Shown here piece by piece: positions 16,706 through 25,847 of a stretch of DNA of 40,069 nucleotides. Where the stretch lies: assembly GCA_035529935.1 (NCBI GenBank), contig DATKVT010000125.1:1-40069 (forward strand). The letters are read 5' to 3'. Each line of letters begins with the position of its first letter. Positions within the stretch are counted from its first letter, which is position 1. The position numbers were made by a program, and so were the translations under genes. Origin of the DNA: Williamwhitmania sp. (GTDB lineage: Bacteria; Bacteroidota; Bacteroidia; Bacteroidales; Williamwhitmaniaceae). Below the pieces are notes generated by a model that ran no database searches, was not told where the DNA came from, and saw nothing but the letters and a program-made list of their open reading frames with translations.

Positions 16706-17044
16706 TTAGATTTTTGGTTCACGAATCATCGTAAGCAGCATTTTAAAGCGCGAAGTTGCAAGCACTGCATGTGTAATATTTGCAGGCATAATTATTGATT
16801 CCCCTGCTGAAAGCTGATTCTCTTGGCCGCCAATGGTTATGGTTGCATTTCCTTCAATAACTTGAGCTAGTGCATCAAACGGCGCAGTATGTTCGCTAAG
16901 GCTTTCCCCCTCATCAAAGGCAAAGAGTGATACATTGCCAGTGCTTTTTTTAATCACATTTTTGCTTACAATTCCTCCTGTGGCATACTCAACTTGGGTT
17001 GAGAAAGAAAATTTACTGCCTTTTATAAACTCTGTGTTTTCCAT
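16706..17044 (-). CDS. Cupin-domain protein
   Basis: 112 residues. A one-domain cupin with SLFAFDEGESLSEHTAPFDALAQVIEG (motif 1, with a His and Glu) and LSAGESIIMPANITHAVLA (motif 2, with its conserved His). It is closer to a metal-binding small cupin than the neighbour at 16021. It follows the hcp terminator by 17 nt, so it depends on read-through or on an unrecognised promoter. Similar small cupins often accompany stress or redox genes, but the role is unknown. Confidence 0.88.
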   Translation of the reverse strand: MENTEFIKGSKFSFSTQVEYATGGIVSKNVIKKSTGNVSLFAFDEGESLSEHTAPFDALAQVIEGNATITIGGQENQLSAGESIIMPANITHAVLATSRFKMLLTMIREPKI

Positions 17045-17061
17045 TGCTTCTTATTTTTGGT

Positions 17062-17091
17062 TAAAAAACAAGCCCTTCGTACGAAGGGCTT
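17062..17091 (-). terminator. Terminator of the ferredoxin-hcp operon
   Basis: Perfect palindrome AAGCCCTTCGTACGAAGGGCTT, followed on the minus strand by GTTTTTTAA. It begins about 10 nt after the hcp stop. Confidence 0.9.
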
Positions 17092-17101
17092 GGAATGATA
17101 A

Positions 17102-18748
17102 CTATCCTACTAAGAGCTTAATGTCTTCGTCAACCGTTGTAATTCCACTGATTCCAAACTTGTCGACCAGAACATTAACAACATTTGGAGAGAGGAACGC
17201 TGGAAGTGAAGGGCCAAGATGAATATTCTTTACCCCTAGGTAAAGTAGAGCTAGCAGAACAATTACTGCTTTTTGCTCGTACCATGCAATGTTGTAGGCG
17301 ATGGGAAGCTCATTGATGTCGTTGAGCTCAAACACCTCTTTTAGCTTCAGAGCTATAACGGCAAGTGAGTAGGAGTCATTGCACTGTCCGGCATCGAGCA
17401 CACGTGGAATGCCGTTGATATCCCCCAATTGAAGTTTGTTATAGCGGTATTTTGCGCAGCCCGCGGTGAGAATAACGGTATCGTTTGGTAATTTTTGTGC
17501 AAACTCAGTGTAGTAGTCGCGCGACTTCATTCGACCATCGCAACCGGCCATAACAATAAACTTTCGGATGGCACCGCTTTTTACTGCTTCAACAACCTTG
17601 TCGGCTAATGCAAATACCTGAGCGTGTGCAAAACCGCCAACGATTTCTCCTTTTTCGATTTCAATGGGTGCTTTGCATCTTTTTGCATGCTCAATGATGG
17701 CTGAGAAGTCTTTTGCCTTACCGTTTGCTCTGTCCGGGATGTGGGTTGCACCTTTTAACCCCGATGCTCCGGTGGTGTAAATCCTGTCCTTATAGGTTGC
17801 ACTTTCCATAGGTGGCACAATGCAGTTCGTGGTGAAAAGAATTGGACCGTTGAAAGTTTCAAACTCCTCACGCTGACGCCACCAGCTGCTGCCATAGTTG
17901 CCCACAAAGTGTTTGTATTTTTTGAAGGCAGGATAGTAGTTGGCGGGCAGCATTTCGCTGTGTGTGTATACATCTATTCCTGTACCTTCAGTCTGTTCTA
18001 GCAATTCTTGCATGTCCTTGAGGTCGTGACCACTAATAAGAATTGCTGGATTATTCCGAACGCCAATATTCACCTTGGTTATTTCTGGATTGCCATACAT
18101 GGAGGTGTTGGCGTTATCGAGGAGCGCCATGGCGGTAACCCCGCTTTTTCCGGTCTCCATTACAAGACCAATTAGCTCGTCAACGGAAAGGTTTTGTGTG
18201 AGTTGAACAAGTGCTTTTTGCATAAAGGCAAACAGCTGTTTATCTTCCTTGCCAAGATTATAGGCGTGTTCGGCATATGCAGCCATCCCTTTCAATCCAT
18301 AGGTGGCCAGCTGTTGAAGAGAGCGGATATCCTCGTTCTTTTCGGTAAGAACACCAACCTGAATGGCTTTGGCCTCAAATTCCTCAGGTTTTCCTGCCCA
18401 AGTGGCCCCATCGAATGAGGTGTTTACCTTGATGCCCGCCTTTTGAGCTTCTGCCTTTAGCATATCCCTTATTTCAATGGCCTTCTCTACCCTTTTGTAG
18501 AAAACATCTTTGTCGAAATTGGCATTAGTGATGGTGGCAAACAGGCCATCGAAGATGAATTTGTTTACTGTCGGGTTTTCGTAACCCGCTTTTTCCCTAA
18601 GTTCAACGGAGTATACCGATATACCCTTTAGTAGGTGCATAAGCAAGTCCATCATGTTTGCGAGATCGTCGGTTTTTCCGCAAACTCCTTTGATTGTGCA
18701 GCCTGTTCCTTTCGCTGCTTCTTGGCACTGGTAGCAAAACATTCCCAT
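17102..18748 (-). CDS. hcp: Hydroxylamine reductase / hybrid cluster protein
   Basis: 548 residues, the normal length for Hcp. The N-terminal cluster ligands are [15 protein letters not shown] and IKGVCGK (Cys5, 8, 17, 23). The hybrid 4Fe-2O-2S cluster region shows [32 protein letters not shown] and [13 protein letters not shown] with the expected Cys/Glu/His ligands. Hcp is a high-affinity NO reductase (reducing NO to N2O) and can reduce hydroxylamine, so it is a nitrosative-stress protein of anaerobes. It is 50 nt downstream of a ferredoxin gene that probably supplies electrons and is divergent from a Crp/Fnr regulator. Confidence 0.97.
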   Translation of the reverse strand: MGMFCYQCQEAAKGTGCTIKGVCGKTDDLANMMDLLMHLLKGISVYSVELREKAGYENPTVNKFIFDGLFATITNANFDKDVFYKRVEKAIEIRDMLKAEAQKAGIKVNTSFDGATWAGKPEEFEAKAIQVGVLTEKNEDIRSLQQLATYGLKGMAAYAEHAYNLGKEDKQLFAFMQKALVQLTQNLSVDELIGLVMETGKSGVTAMALLDNANTSMYGNPEITKVNIGVRNNPAILISGHDLKDMQELLEQTEGTGIDVYTHSEMLPANYYPAFKKYKHFVGNYGSSWWRQREEFETFNGPILFTTNCIVPPMESATYKDRIYTTGASGLKGATHIPDRANGKAKDFSAIIEHAKRCKAPIEIEKGEIVGGFAHAQVFALADKVVEAVKSGAIRKFIVMAGCDGRMKSRDYYTEFAQKLPNDTVILTAGCAKYRYNKLQLGDINGIPRVLDAGQCNDSYSLAVIALKLKEVFELNDINELPIAYNIAWYEQKAVIVLLALLYLGVKNIHLGPSLPAFLSPNVVNVLVDKFGISGITTVDEDIKLLVG

Positions 18749-18798
18749 GATTGTTGATTTTAAGTGTTAGTATAGTTCTGTTAGTTGAGAGTTTCTCA

Positions 18799-19698
18799 TT
18801 AAACCCATTTGTTTTCTTGTATTTCACCGTGAATTCCAACGGTTATTGATTTGATTGGAATTTTGCGTTGTGCCTTTTCCAACGCTAGCTTCACAAGGTG
18901 GACAAGTCCTCCGCAACAGGGAACCTCCATGCGCATCACCGTTATAGTGTCAATTTGTGCTTCGTCTATAAGCGCAGTTAACTTTTCAATATAGGACTCC
19001 TTGTTGCTGTCAAGTTTGGGGCAGGCAATGGCAAGCGTTTTTCCTTTTAGGTAATCGCGATGAAATGCTCCAAGAGAGAATGCAACACAGTCTGCGGCAA
19101 GCAGCAGATTTGAGCCTTTGAAGTGGCCAGATGATGGGTTGATAAGGTGCAGCTGGATGGGCCAGTGCGAAAGCTCCGAGGGTATTTCACCAGAGGCAGT
19201 AACCTGTGTCTGCACATTAAACGCTCTTGCTGCAGAACCAGGACATCCTCCTCCTGCATGAGGTATGGACGCTAGAGGCTTGGCAAATTGCTGTTTGTTT
19301 CCTTGCGATTCGTGGTTATGCACCTCCTGCAAAACATCATCAACGCTGAAGTTTAATGTGTCTTTTTGTCCTAGAAGATATTCGACCCCTTGGCGTAGAT
19401 ACTCTTTTTGCTGATACTCCTTGAGGTGCTTAAGGTGCGCCACTATTACGTTTTTGCCGCTTTTAACCATCTCCTGAATGGTTTTGACCTCGTTATAAGC
19501 ATCAGCCTCCCTAACCTCTATGGTTATTGCACCTACAGGGCAGTCACCGATGCAGGCACCAAGACCATCGCACATAAGTTCACTAACTAGGGCAGCCTTT
19601 CCGTCAATCAACTGGAGCGCACCTTCATGACAACCGTTAATGCAGTTGCCACAGCCATTACACTTGTCTCTATCTATCCTAATGATTTCGCGTTTCAT
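18799..19698 (-). CDS. 4Fe-4S ferredoxin, Hcp partner
   Basis: 299 residues. The N-terminus carries two 4Fe-4S motifs: DKCNGCGNCINGCHEGAL (Cys13, 16, 19, 23) and LMCDGLGACIGDCPVGAI (Cys43, 49, 53). The long remainder includes HAGGGCPGSAA and, near the end, RMEVPCCGGLVHL, which may bind a further cofactor. Proteins of this layout are repeatedly found beside hcp and are thought to deliver electrons to it; that is inference from the neighbourhood. It is the first gene of the two-gene operon, 114 nt from the divergent regulator. Confidence 0.92.
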   Translation of the reverse strand: MKREIIRIDRDKCNGCGNCINGCHEGALQLIDGKAALVSELMCDGLGACIGDCPVGAITIEVREADAYNEVKTIQEMVKSGKNVIVAHLKHLKEYQQKEYLRQGVEYLLGQKDTLNFSVDDVLQEVHNHESQGNKQQFAKPLASIPHAGGGCPGSAARAFNVQTQVTASGEIPSELSHWPIQLHLINPSSGHFKGSNLLLAADCVAFSLGAFHRDYLKGKTLAIACPKLDSNKESYIEKLTALIDEAQIDTITVMRMEVPCCGGLVHLVKLALEKAQRKIPIKSITVGIHGEIQENKWV

Positions 19699-19744
19699 TG
19701 TATATTGCTTTTGTTTTTTTACTTTCAGGCATTAATCTCTGATG

Positions 19745-19789
19745 CAAATATCCTGTAATGCCAAGGAGTAAACTGTTGCATATGTTACA
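19745..19789 (-). promoter_or_regulatory. Promoter and Crp/Fnr-type operator of ferredoxin-hcp
   Basis: Operator candidate TGTTGCATATGTTACA (19774-19789) is a 16-bp imperfect palindrome with matching TGT/ACA ends and a CATATG core. On the minus strand a -7-like GATATTTG lies at 19745-19752, so transcription would start near 19739. The operator centre then falls about 41-43 bp upstream, the classic class II activator position. It also lies 24-39 bp before the regulator's ATG, compatible with autoregulation. Confidence 0.5.
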
Positions 19790-19812
19790 AACACTGAAAT
19801 AAAATTGAGGAA

Positions 19813-20490
19813 ATGTTAAATATGTTTTTGCTCCTCTCAAAATCCCCCTTTTTTAAAGGGCTGCTACCTGAACAGATTGAGGAACTATTTTCGCGCATTG
19901 GATACTCTGTTAAATCTTTTTCCAAGGGGCAGTTAATAGCTCAGAGGGAGGATGAGGTTCGGAGTTTGTGCATAATTATTCAAGGGAGTGTTAAAGGTGA
20001 GATGGTGGATTTTACAGGAAAAATTGTGAAGATTGAGGAGATGCACGCTCCAATGCCCATTGCGCATGCCTTCCTTTTTGGGGAGAAGAATTTCTTTCCG
20101 GTTGATGTTGTAGCGCTGGAGGATGTTAAGATATTATTTGTACCTAAAGAAGAGGTAATCAGAATGTTACAAGGCAATAACGTTGTTCTAGGTAACTATC
20201 TTAGTGCCATCTCAAATAGGGCTCAATTTCTCTCCTCAAAACTTTGGTTCCTTTCGTTTAGGACTATTAAGGAAAAGGTGGCTCAGTATCTGTTGGGATT
20301 AACTAAAGAGTCGCATGCCGATAAAGTTGTAATTCAGAAATCGCAAGGCGAACTTGCCGAGTTTTTTGGGGTTACTAGACCTTCGCTGGCGCGCGTATTT
20401 ACTGAGATGGAGCAGGATGGACTTATTGTTGTGGAGCGTAAAGAGATATGGATAAAAAACCGTAATGGGTTGCTTGATGTATTAAAATAG
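19813..20490 (+). CDS. Crp/Fnr-family regulator, probably HcpR-like
   Basis: 225 residues. Cyclic-nucleotide-binding-like beta-roll at about residues 10-120 (LIAQREDEVRSLCIIIQGSVKG), dimerisation helix about 125-155, and a C-terminal winged HTH with SQGELAEFFGVTRPSLARVFTEMEQDGLI. No N-terminal Cys cluster is present, so it is not a classical 4Fe-4S Fnr. HcpR proteins of Bacteroidota, which bind haem and respond to NO, have this form and are often next to hcp. Divergent location and the shared palindrome support control of ferredoxin-hcp. Ribosome site GAGGA precedes the ATG. Confidence 0.88.
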   Translation: MLNMFLLLSKSPFFKGLLPEQIEELFSRIGYSVKSFSKGQLIAQREDEVRSLCIIIQGSVKGEMVDFTGKIVKIEEMHAPMPIAHAFLFGEKNFFPVDVVALEDVKILFVPKEEVIRMLQGNNVVLGNYLSAISNRAQFLSSKLWFLSFRTIKEKVAQYLLGLTKESHADKVVIQKSQGELAEFFGVTRPSLARVFTEMEQDGLIVVERKEIWIKNRNGLLDVLK

Positions 20491-20499
20491 AACTTTTGT

Positions 20500-20590
20500 C
20501 AAAACCATCTTGTGTTTCGTATTTTCTTGCCATATATTTGTCTCAACAGCAATATGCTGTAAGTAAGAAATCATGGTTTTGGTTTTTTTA
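20500..20590 (+). terminator. Long hairpin with T-tract after the regulator gene
   Basis: CAAAACCAT (20500-20508) pairs with ATGGTTTTG (20573-20581), immediately followed by GTTTTTTT. Inside, CAGCA-ATA-TGCTG (20547-20559) forms a small stem. It starts 9 nt after the Crp/Fnr stop. It may be the terminator, or the 3' half of a small structured RNA. Confidence 0.5.
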
Positions 20591-20615
20591 CTTGGCTGGT
20601 TTTGGTTGACATCGG

Positions 20616-20640
20616 AGGGGGCGTAAGCCCCCTTCGTAAT
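20616..20640. terminator. GC-rich hairpin
   Basis: AGGGGGC, loop GTAA, GCCCCCT (20616-20633) followed by a mixed TCGTAATTTTA stretch. A weak terminator on the plus strand, possibly a second stop after 20590. Confidence 0.45.
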
Positions 20641-20663
20641 TTTATACCTTTCTGTTTTCACTT

Positions 20664-20750
20664 TCCGGAAAACCACTTACTTTGTAAATATGTGTGGCGG
20701 TACAAATTCATTAATTTCTACCTATAATATTGTCAGAACTGTTTTCCGGA
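20664..20750. repeat. 10-bp inverted repeat flanking the promoter region of the binding-protein gene
   Basis: TCCGGAAAAC (20664-20673) is exactly complementary in inverse to GTTTTCCGGA (20741-20750). They are 67 nt apart and bracket a possible -7 element (TTACTTTG, about 20677) and the leader of the gene at 20764. It could be paired operator half-sites or a long-range leader stem. Confidence 0.45.
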
Positions 20751-20763
20751 TTGAAACAAAAAC

Positions 20764-22404
20764 ATGAATCGTAATCGAGTTATTTATTTTCTCATTATTA
20801 CCGTATTGGTTGGGTGCAGTACGGCAGGCAGGCATGCTTCGCATAACGTATTCCGGTATAATGAGTCAAAGGGTATTACCTCTCTCGATCCTGCGTTTGC
20901 TCGGACAATGCCGTCCATTTGGCCCGTTTCACAAATTTTCTGTGGTTTAGTGCAGCTCGATAGTGCACTTCAGGTGAAGCCTTGCGTTGCAAAAAGATGG
21001 TCCATCTCTGCCGATGGGCTGACCTATACCTTTAGTTTGCGTAATGACGTGTTTTTTCAGAACGATACCTGCTTTGTTGAGGGAAAAGGTCGAAGGGTTA
21101 CTTCCAATGATTTTGTATATAGCATTGATAGGCTTGGACTAGAAGAGGTTGCAAGTCCTGGTGCTTGGATTCTCTCAAAAATTGATACATTGAAGGATGG
21201 AGAACCTGCTATTATTGCACAATCTGATACAGTTTTAGCGATTAGGCTCAGGGAACCATTTCCTGCTTTTTTGGGCTTACTCACTTCACCCTATTGTTCT
21301 GTAGTTCCTAGGGAGGCCATAGCCCGATATGGACGTGATTTTGGCCACCACCCAGTAGGTTGTGGTCCCTTTCAGTTGAAAGTGTGGCGCGATGGGGAGA
21401 AGCTTGTGCTTGTGAAGAATCCCAACTATTTTGAGGTCGATAAAAAGGGCATTCGGTTACCATACTTGGATGCAGTTTCCATCTCCTTTATTGGCGATAA
21501 GCAGTCTGAGTTTATGGAGTTTATCCTTGGTAATCTCGATTTTATCTCTGGAGTATCGAAAGCATCAAAGGATGAGTTGCTTACTAGAACTGGCCAGTTA
21601 AATCCTAAGTATGCTAACCGTGTGCAAATGGAGACAGGCCCATTTCTTAACACAGAATATCTAGGAGTGTTAGTCGATCCTTCCAAATTGCAGCCGCAGC
21701 AGTCTGTCTTGCTCAAAAAAGAATTTCGTCGAGCAATTGCGTTTGGTATAAACAAGGCTAAAATGATAACCTACCTGAGAAATGGTCTGGGCTATCCTGC
21801 AAACAGTGGATTTATACCTCAAGGTTTGCCTCCCTATAATCCTAATTTCCATGGATTGACCTATTGTCCTGACTCCACGTTAGCCATTCTGGCTCGAATG
21901 GGTTACCCACATGGGGATGGACTCCCAGCGGTTACGCTCACTACCACTGACGATTATCTCGATTTATGTGAATTTATTCAGCATGAGCTGAGTGTGCTTG
22001 GAATAAAGATTAATGTTGAGGTGGCAACTGGGGCCTCATACCGGCAAGCTGTGATGGACTCTCGCCTTCCGTTCTTTAGAGGTTCTTGGATTGCCGATTA
22101 CGCTGATGCGGAGAGCTATTTGTCTCTTTTTTACTCTAAGAATTACTCTCCCTATGGGCCTAATTACACGCATTATTCTAACTCTCTCTACGACAAGCTA
22201 TACGTTGCAGCACTCAAAACGGCAGATATTAAGTTGCGGTTTCGCTTTTATTCCAAAATGGATAGTATTATTACAAATGAAGCACCAGTAATTCCTCTTT
22301 TTTACGATAAGGCAGTTCGGTTTGTGAGGCTGGGTATTAAGGGAATGGCGCCGAACCCCATGAATATTCCGGTGTTTAAATATGTTCAAATAGGAAAGAA
22401 GTGA
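20764..22404 (+). CDS. Oligopeptide-type ABC substrate-binding lipoprotein (SBP family 5)
   Basis: 546 residues. Lipoprotein signal MNRNRVIYFLIITVLVGCS (Cys about residue 18). Family 5 solute-binding features follow: ITSLDPAFA near the N-terminus, VAKRWSISADGLTYTFSLRNDVFF, YSIDRL, GCGPFQLKVWRDGEKLVLVKNPNYF, and FRRAIAFGINKAKM. Late segments include FRGSWIADYADAESYLSLFYS and VIPLFYDKAVRFVR. It should bind a peptide or similar ligand in the periplasm. No permease or ATPase genes are adjacent. It overlaps the downstream kinase gene by one base, so the ligand may be linked to that kinase. Confidence 0.93.
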   Translation: MNRNRVIYFLIITVLVGCSTAGRHASHNVFRYNESKGITSLDPAFARTMPSIWPVSQIFCGLVQLDSALQVKPCVAKRWSISADGLTYTFSLRNDVFFQNDTCFVEGKGRRVTSNDFVYSIDRLGLEEVASPGAWILSKIDTLKDGEPAIIAQSDTVLAIRLREPFPAFLGLLTSPYCSVVPREAIARYGRDFGHHPVGCGPFQLKVWRDGEKLVLVKNPNYFEVDKKGIRLPYLDAVSISFIGDKQSEFMEFILGNLDFISGVSKASKDELLTRTGQLNPKYANRVQMETGPFLNTEYLGVLVDPSKLQPQQSVLLKKEFRRAIAFGINKAKMITYLRNGLGYPANSGFIPQGLPPYNPNFHGLTYCPDSTLAILARMGYPHGDGLPAVTLTTTDDYLDLCEFIQHELSVLGIKINVEVATGASYRQAVMDSRLPFFRGSWIADYADAESYLSLFYSKNYSPYGPNYTHYSNSLYDKLYVAALKTADIKLRFRFYSKMDSIITNEAPVIPLFYDKAVRFVRLGIKGMAPNPMNIPVFKYVQIGKK

Positions 22405-23240
22405 TGATTGGATTGGTTGAAAGTGGTTCCACCAAAGCGCATTGGCTCTTTTTGGACGAAAAAAAGGTAGTGCATGAGGTTTTTACTGTTGGTCTAAACC
22501 CACACAGCGTCTCGCTCGACAGAATGAACAGTGAACTTGCTCTTGTTGTAAAAGGTATCCAAAAGTTGCCGACGATATCACACCTTTTCTTCTATGGCGC
22601 TGGTTGCCATGCACGATTGGGTGCACAGATAGTAGAAAATTTGCTAATCAACTATTTTTCAACCGCAATAATTACCGTAAAGTCAGACTTGGTTGCAGCT
22701 GGAATTTCAGTTTATGGGGAAGGAGAGGGTGTAGTTGGAATTTTGGGTACCGGTTCATCGTGTTGCTACTTTCGCCAGGGTGCTGTTGAATATGTTGCAC
22801 CCTCGCTTGGCTACATTTTAGGAGATGAGGGAGGCGGTGCAAATTTAGGCAGAGAGCTACTTCGAGCATACTCCTACCATTTATTACCAGCTGAATTAAG
22901 TCGTGATTTTCTTGCCGCTTTTCCATCGGATAGGATAATTGCAGATCTTTACCAATCCTCAAACTCTGCAAGATATCTAGCCCAGTTTGTACCGTTTTTA
23001 GTCAGTAATATAGACCATCCATTCGTTCAGAATCTTGTTGGGACGGCATTTGGCCAATATCTTCGTATGCAAGTGCTTCCGATTTGTGAAAAGTCGAATA
23101 ATAATAAAATTGGTATTGTTGGGTCGGTAGGTGCACTGTTTTCATCGATCCTAGAACCAATGATAAGGGAGTTGGGATTAGAACTCACCAAGGTAGTTCA
23201 GTACCCAATCACCTCTCTTGTGGAATATCATGCGCACTAA
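22404..23240 (+). CDS. BadF/BadG-type ATPase, N-acetylglucosamine kinase-like
   Basis: 278 residues starting at the ATG at 22404, which overlaps the preceding TGA (TGATG); a GTG one codon upstream is possible. ASKHA-fold motifs: phosphate-1 ESGSTKAHW at the N-terminus, phosphate-2 GILGTGSSCCYF (about residues 112-123), GYILGDEGGGANLG (about 136-149) and IGIVGSVGALFS at the C-terminus. The family contains amino-sugar kinases and 2-hydroxyacyl-CoA dehydratase activators. The length and lack of a Cys cluster favour a sugar or amino-sugar kinase. Coupling to a peptide-type binding protein hints at cell-wall fragment recycling, as an inference only. Confidence 0.87.
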   Translation: MIGLVESGSTKAHWLFLDEKKVVHEVFTVGLNPHSVSLDRMNSELALVVKGIQKLPTISHLFFYGAGCHARLGAQIVENLLINYFSTAIITVKSDLVAAGISVYGEGEGVVGILGTGSSCCYFRQGAVEYVAPSLGYILGDEGGGANLGRELLRAYSYHLLPAELSRDFLAAFPSDRIIADLYQSSNSARYLAQFVPFLVSNIDHPFVQNLVGTAFGQYLRMQVLPICEKSNNNKIGIVGSVGALFSSILEPMIRELGLELTKVVQYPITSLVEYHAH

Positions 23241-25774
23241 AGTTTCTCAAAAAGAAATCCTGAATTCTCAGAAAGCCCCTTGGCATATATTTCGCATTGC
23301 TCGGCGGAACGAGTTTCCTCTAGAAGTTGAAGCAATACGGAAAGCATCTTAAGAAGCTTAACCTCCCACAGCTTATTTTGGTTAAAGGTTACCAACTCAA
23401 GCGCATACTGGAAGTAGTTGTTAAATTTCTCAGACTTGTTTTGGTAAAAGTAAAATGTGCCCACCGCTGTGTATGCAAGCACTTTAGAAATTATGCTATC
23501 GGGCCCTTGGATTGATTCGAGCAAGTTTTCTAGTGACATTACCGATTCTATGGGAAGCGTATTGTTTTGCCCCCACTCCGAGATGACTTGAAGAATTAAG
23601 TATTCGGGAGGAAAGCCAATGGTTGATTCATCTTTAAAGCAGTGAAAAAATCTCTCTCCTTTTTTCATTACCTCATCTGCTAAAGAATACTCTTTGGCAA
23701 TCAGCAAAATAAGTGCAATATTAATCTCAAACTCCGCCTTTCCCCACTTAGCATAGTCTGGACTTATTTTGTGAGCCATTTTTTGCATGGCAGGAATTGA
23801 GTCTGTGAACTCTTTATTAATTTTTCCTTCAGTAAGAAACTGGTGAAGGATTTGTGCACCTAGCCAGTGGGCAATTGTTGCTGGCTTTAAGCCTATATAA
23901 GGTGTTAGTTTTTTTATCTCGTCGATATATAGGTCTGACTTTGGTCGATCGAGCTGGTAGATTGAAGATAGTGCAAGAAGTGAGTTTCCAAAAATACGAG
24001 CTTCATTATCAACTTTGTGTTTCAGATACTCTTTGAGCATGGAGCTGAAGGATGTGGTAAGGTAATCCATGTCTACATAGCTCTCGAATAGCAATTCTTG
24101 GGCAATCGGATTTCTGGCAAATTCTGGAATTAATTGGTTTTGCATGTACTGGTCTTTTCTAAGTGCTTGTCCAACCTGACCATGAGCAATCGTGGCTCTA
24201 AGAGTATCGTAGGTTAGGTTAAAGAATGGCATCAGAGCACCGGTGTTCCTAGATCTGTAAGCCTCGTTAAATAGTAGTGAAATCAGTTGAGATTTTGTTT
24301 CGATATTAGAGTATGTATGGTCAATTTTTTCGAATAGAGAATAATTAACGCCATCATTTTCCTCAATTAATGAGCGAAGAATTAGGGTGCACCGCAGGTT
24401 GTCGTTGGCAATGGTAACGGCTGTACTTAAGGTCTTAAATTTGCTCTCTACAATCTCTTCGTCGATAATGCCAAATGATAGTAAATCTTGATATGCATCA
24501 TAGTATTTGCCTGCCGTTTTTAGATTAATGGGGAAGAGTTTCTTTATTTCATTTTTTGAGGAAAGGTTTGGGTTTCTTCCGAACTCCTGCAAGCTAAGTA
24601 TCGCATTAATTATATCTAACTTTTCATCGGCTAAGGGAGAATTGTAGATTTGACTTTTAAGGAATTCGTTCATGAGATCAAGACTACCAAGGCTAGCGTT
24701 TGTTTTATCCCAGCCTCCAGTGTTGATAAAAAGTTGAAGGTAGTATGGATAGGCCAGTGTGTGACGAAGGTTTATCTCCATGTCCTCCACTAAAATTTTT
24801 TTCTCTTGTACAGCATTTATTGTATGGTTTAGAATTTTTTGAATTTCAATTCGTGAAAGTGGGGGAATATTGGTGAGATTGTGCGAAAAGTTACCATTCT
24901 CTATTCCTAGCCAGCTATTTTCTCCATACTTTTCCTTGTGAAAAATTGGTAAAAAGTGACTTTCCCAAGTTGCATTTCTAGCTGTCATGATAAGCTTGAG
25001 GCCAGTTCCTATATGCTCGTCCACAGTGGCGGCAATTTGAATAAACAGCGATTGTAGTTTGGTTTCCGGTAGTCTGATTTCATCGAGGCCATCAATTACT
25101 ACGATGACCTTTTTCTTGGTTCTGTTTTTTCCAATAAGTTCTGGAATTGTGGTGGTTGAATTGCCTGTGATGTGATGCATAAGCCAGTGCTTAAAGTCGC
25201 TGGCAAGGCCAATGCTCGACTCCAGCTTAGGGCCATTCAACAGGAGGTAAATTTTGTCGTCATCATTGTTCTTTTCCAACTCCTTTTCGACCCACTTTGC
25301 AATCATGGTTGACTTTCCAAAGCCACCAGGTCCAATAAATGCAGTGGCGGTATAGCTTGACCTAAGAAATAAGTCCAGCCGATCAGCAGTGAATTGACGC
25401 TCGATGGCAAAATTAAATCCAATTCCACATCGGCGTCGGATTATCGATAGCGTGTTGTTTGTTTCATCCGTGCATCGTTTCTTGGATGTAGCCCAAAGTT
25501 TCTCGTTGAATATTTCGGAAGCTGATTTTGCGCTGTTTTGTTTTAGGAATTCGTCCCAATTTTTGTATCCGCAATAGTTGCAAAGCGACTTAATGGTCTT
25601 AGTCGATGTCTGAGAATTCGATTTTAACAGTGCCCAAAAACGACGAATGGTGCTTTGGCTCACGATTTCCCCCGTTTCCTCCATTATTTTAAAAGAAAGC
25701 GAGGTGCAATCTTTTTGTGTGGCAATTTTTTTGCCAAAAGTTTCCTCGACTTTTAATCTAAGAGTATCAAGCAT
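23237..25774 (-). CDS. STAND (NACHT-like) NTPase with N-terminal HTH-like and C-terminal helical domains
   Basis: 845 residues, no signal peptide or membrane segment. Residues 1-77 form a small helical domain (LSFKIMEETGEIVSQSTIRRF ... LCNYCGYKNWDEF) seen at the N-terminus of many Bacteroidota proteins and likely DNA- or protein-binding. The P-loop domain has Walker A GPGGFGKST (about 148-156), an extended Walker B VIVVIDGLDEI (about 223-233) with the two acidic residues of NACHT/STAND proteins, and LIMTARNATW (about 261-270) as a sensor strand. About 500 helical residues follow, probably TPR/alpha-solenoid sensor repeats. STAND proteins oligomerise on ligand binding and act as regulators or immune sensors. 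It overlaps the convergent kinase gene by 3 nt and is divergent from 25913. Confidence 0.88.
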   Translation of the reverse strand: MLDTLRLKVEETFGKKIATQKDCTSLSFKIMEETGEIVSQSTIRRFWALLKSNSQTSTKTIKSLCNYCGYKNWDEFLKQNSAKSASEIFNEKLWATSKKRCTDETNNTLSIIRRRCGIGFNFAIERQFTADRLDLFLRSSYTATAFIGPGGFGKSTMIAKWVEKELEKNNDDDKIYLLLNGPKLESSIGLASDFKHWLMHHITGNSTTTIPELIGKNRTKKKVIVVIDGLDEIRLPETKLQSLFIQIAATVDEHIGTGLKLIMTARNATWESHFLPIFHKEKYGENSWLGIENGNFSHNLTNIPPLSRIEIQKILNHTINAVQEKKILVEDMEINLRHTLAYPYYLQLFINTGGWDKTNASLGSLDLMNEFLKSQIYNSPLADEKLDIINAILSLQEFGRNPNLSSKNEIKKLFPINLKTAGKYYDAYQDLLSFGIIDEEIVESKFKTLSTAVTIANDNLRCTLILRSLIEENDGVNYSLFEKIDHTYSNIETKSQLISLLFNEAYRSRNTGALMPFFNLTYDTLRATIAHGQVGQALRKDQYMQNQLIPEFARNPIAQELLFESYVDMDYLTTSFSSMLKEYLKHKVDNEARIFGNSLLALSSIYQLDRPKSDLYIDEIKKLTPYIGLKPATIAHWLGAQILHQFLTEGKINKEFTDSIPAMQKMAHKISPDYAKWGKAEFEINIALILLIAKEYSLADEVMKKGERFFHCFKDESTIGFPPEYLILQVISEWGQNNTLPIESVMSLENLLESIQGPDSIISKVLAYTAVGTFYFYQNKSEKFNNYFQYALELVTFNQNKLWEVKLLKMLSVLLQLLEETRSAEQCEIYAKGLSENSGFLFEKL

Positions 25775-25847
25775 ATATGCTTCAATAAAATAGTGAAGAA
25801 CGAAGTTAATAAAAAAATTGTGTAGACATGAGTTAAATTATAAAAAA

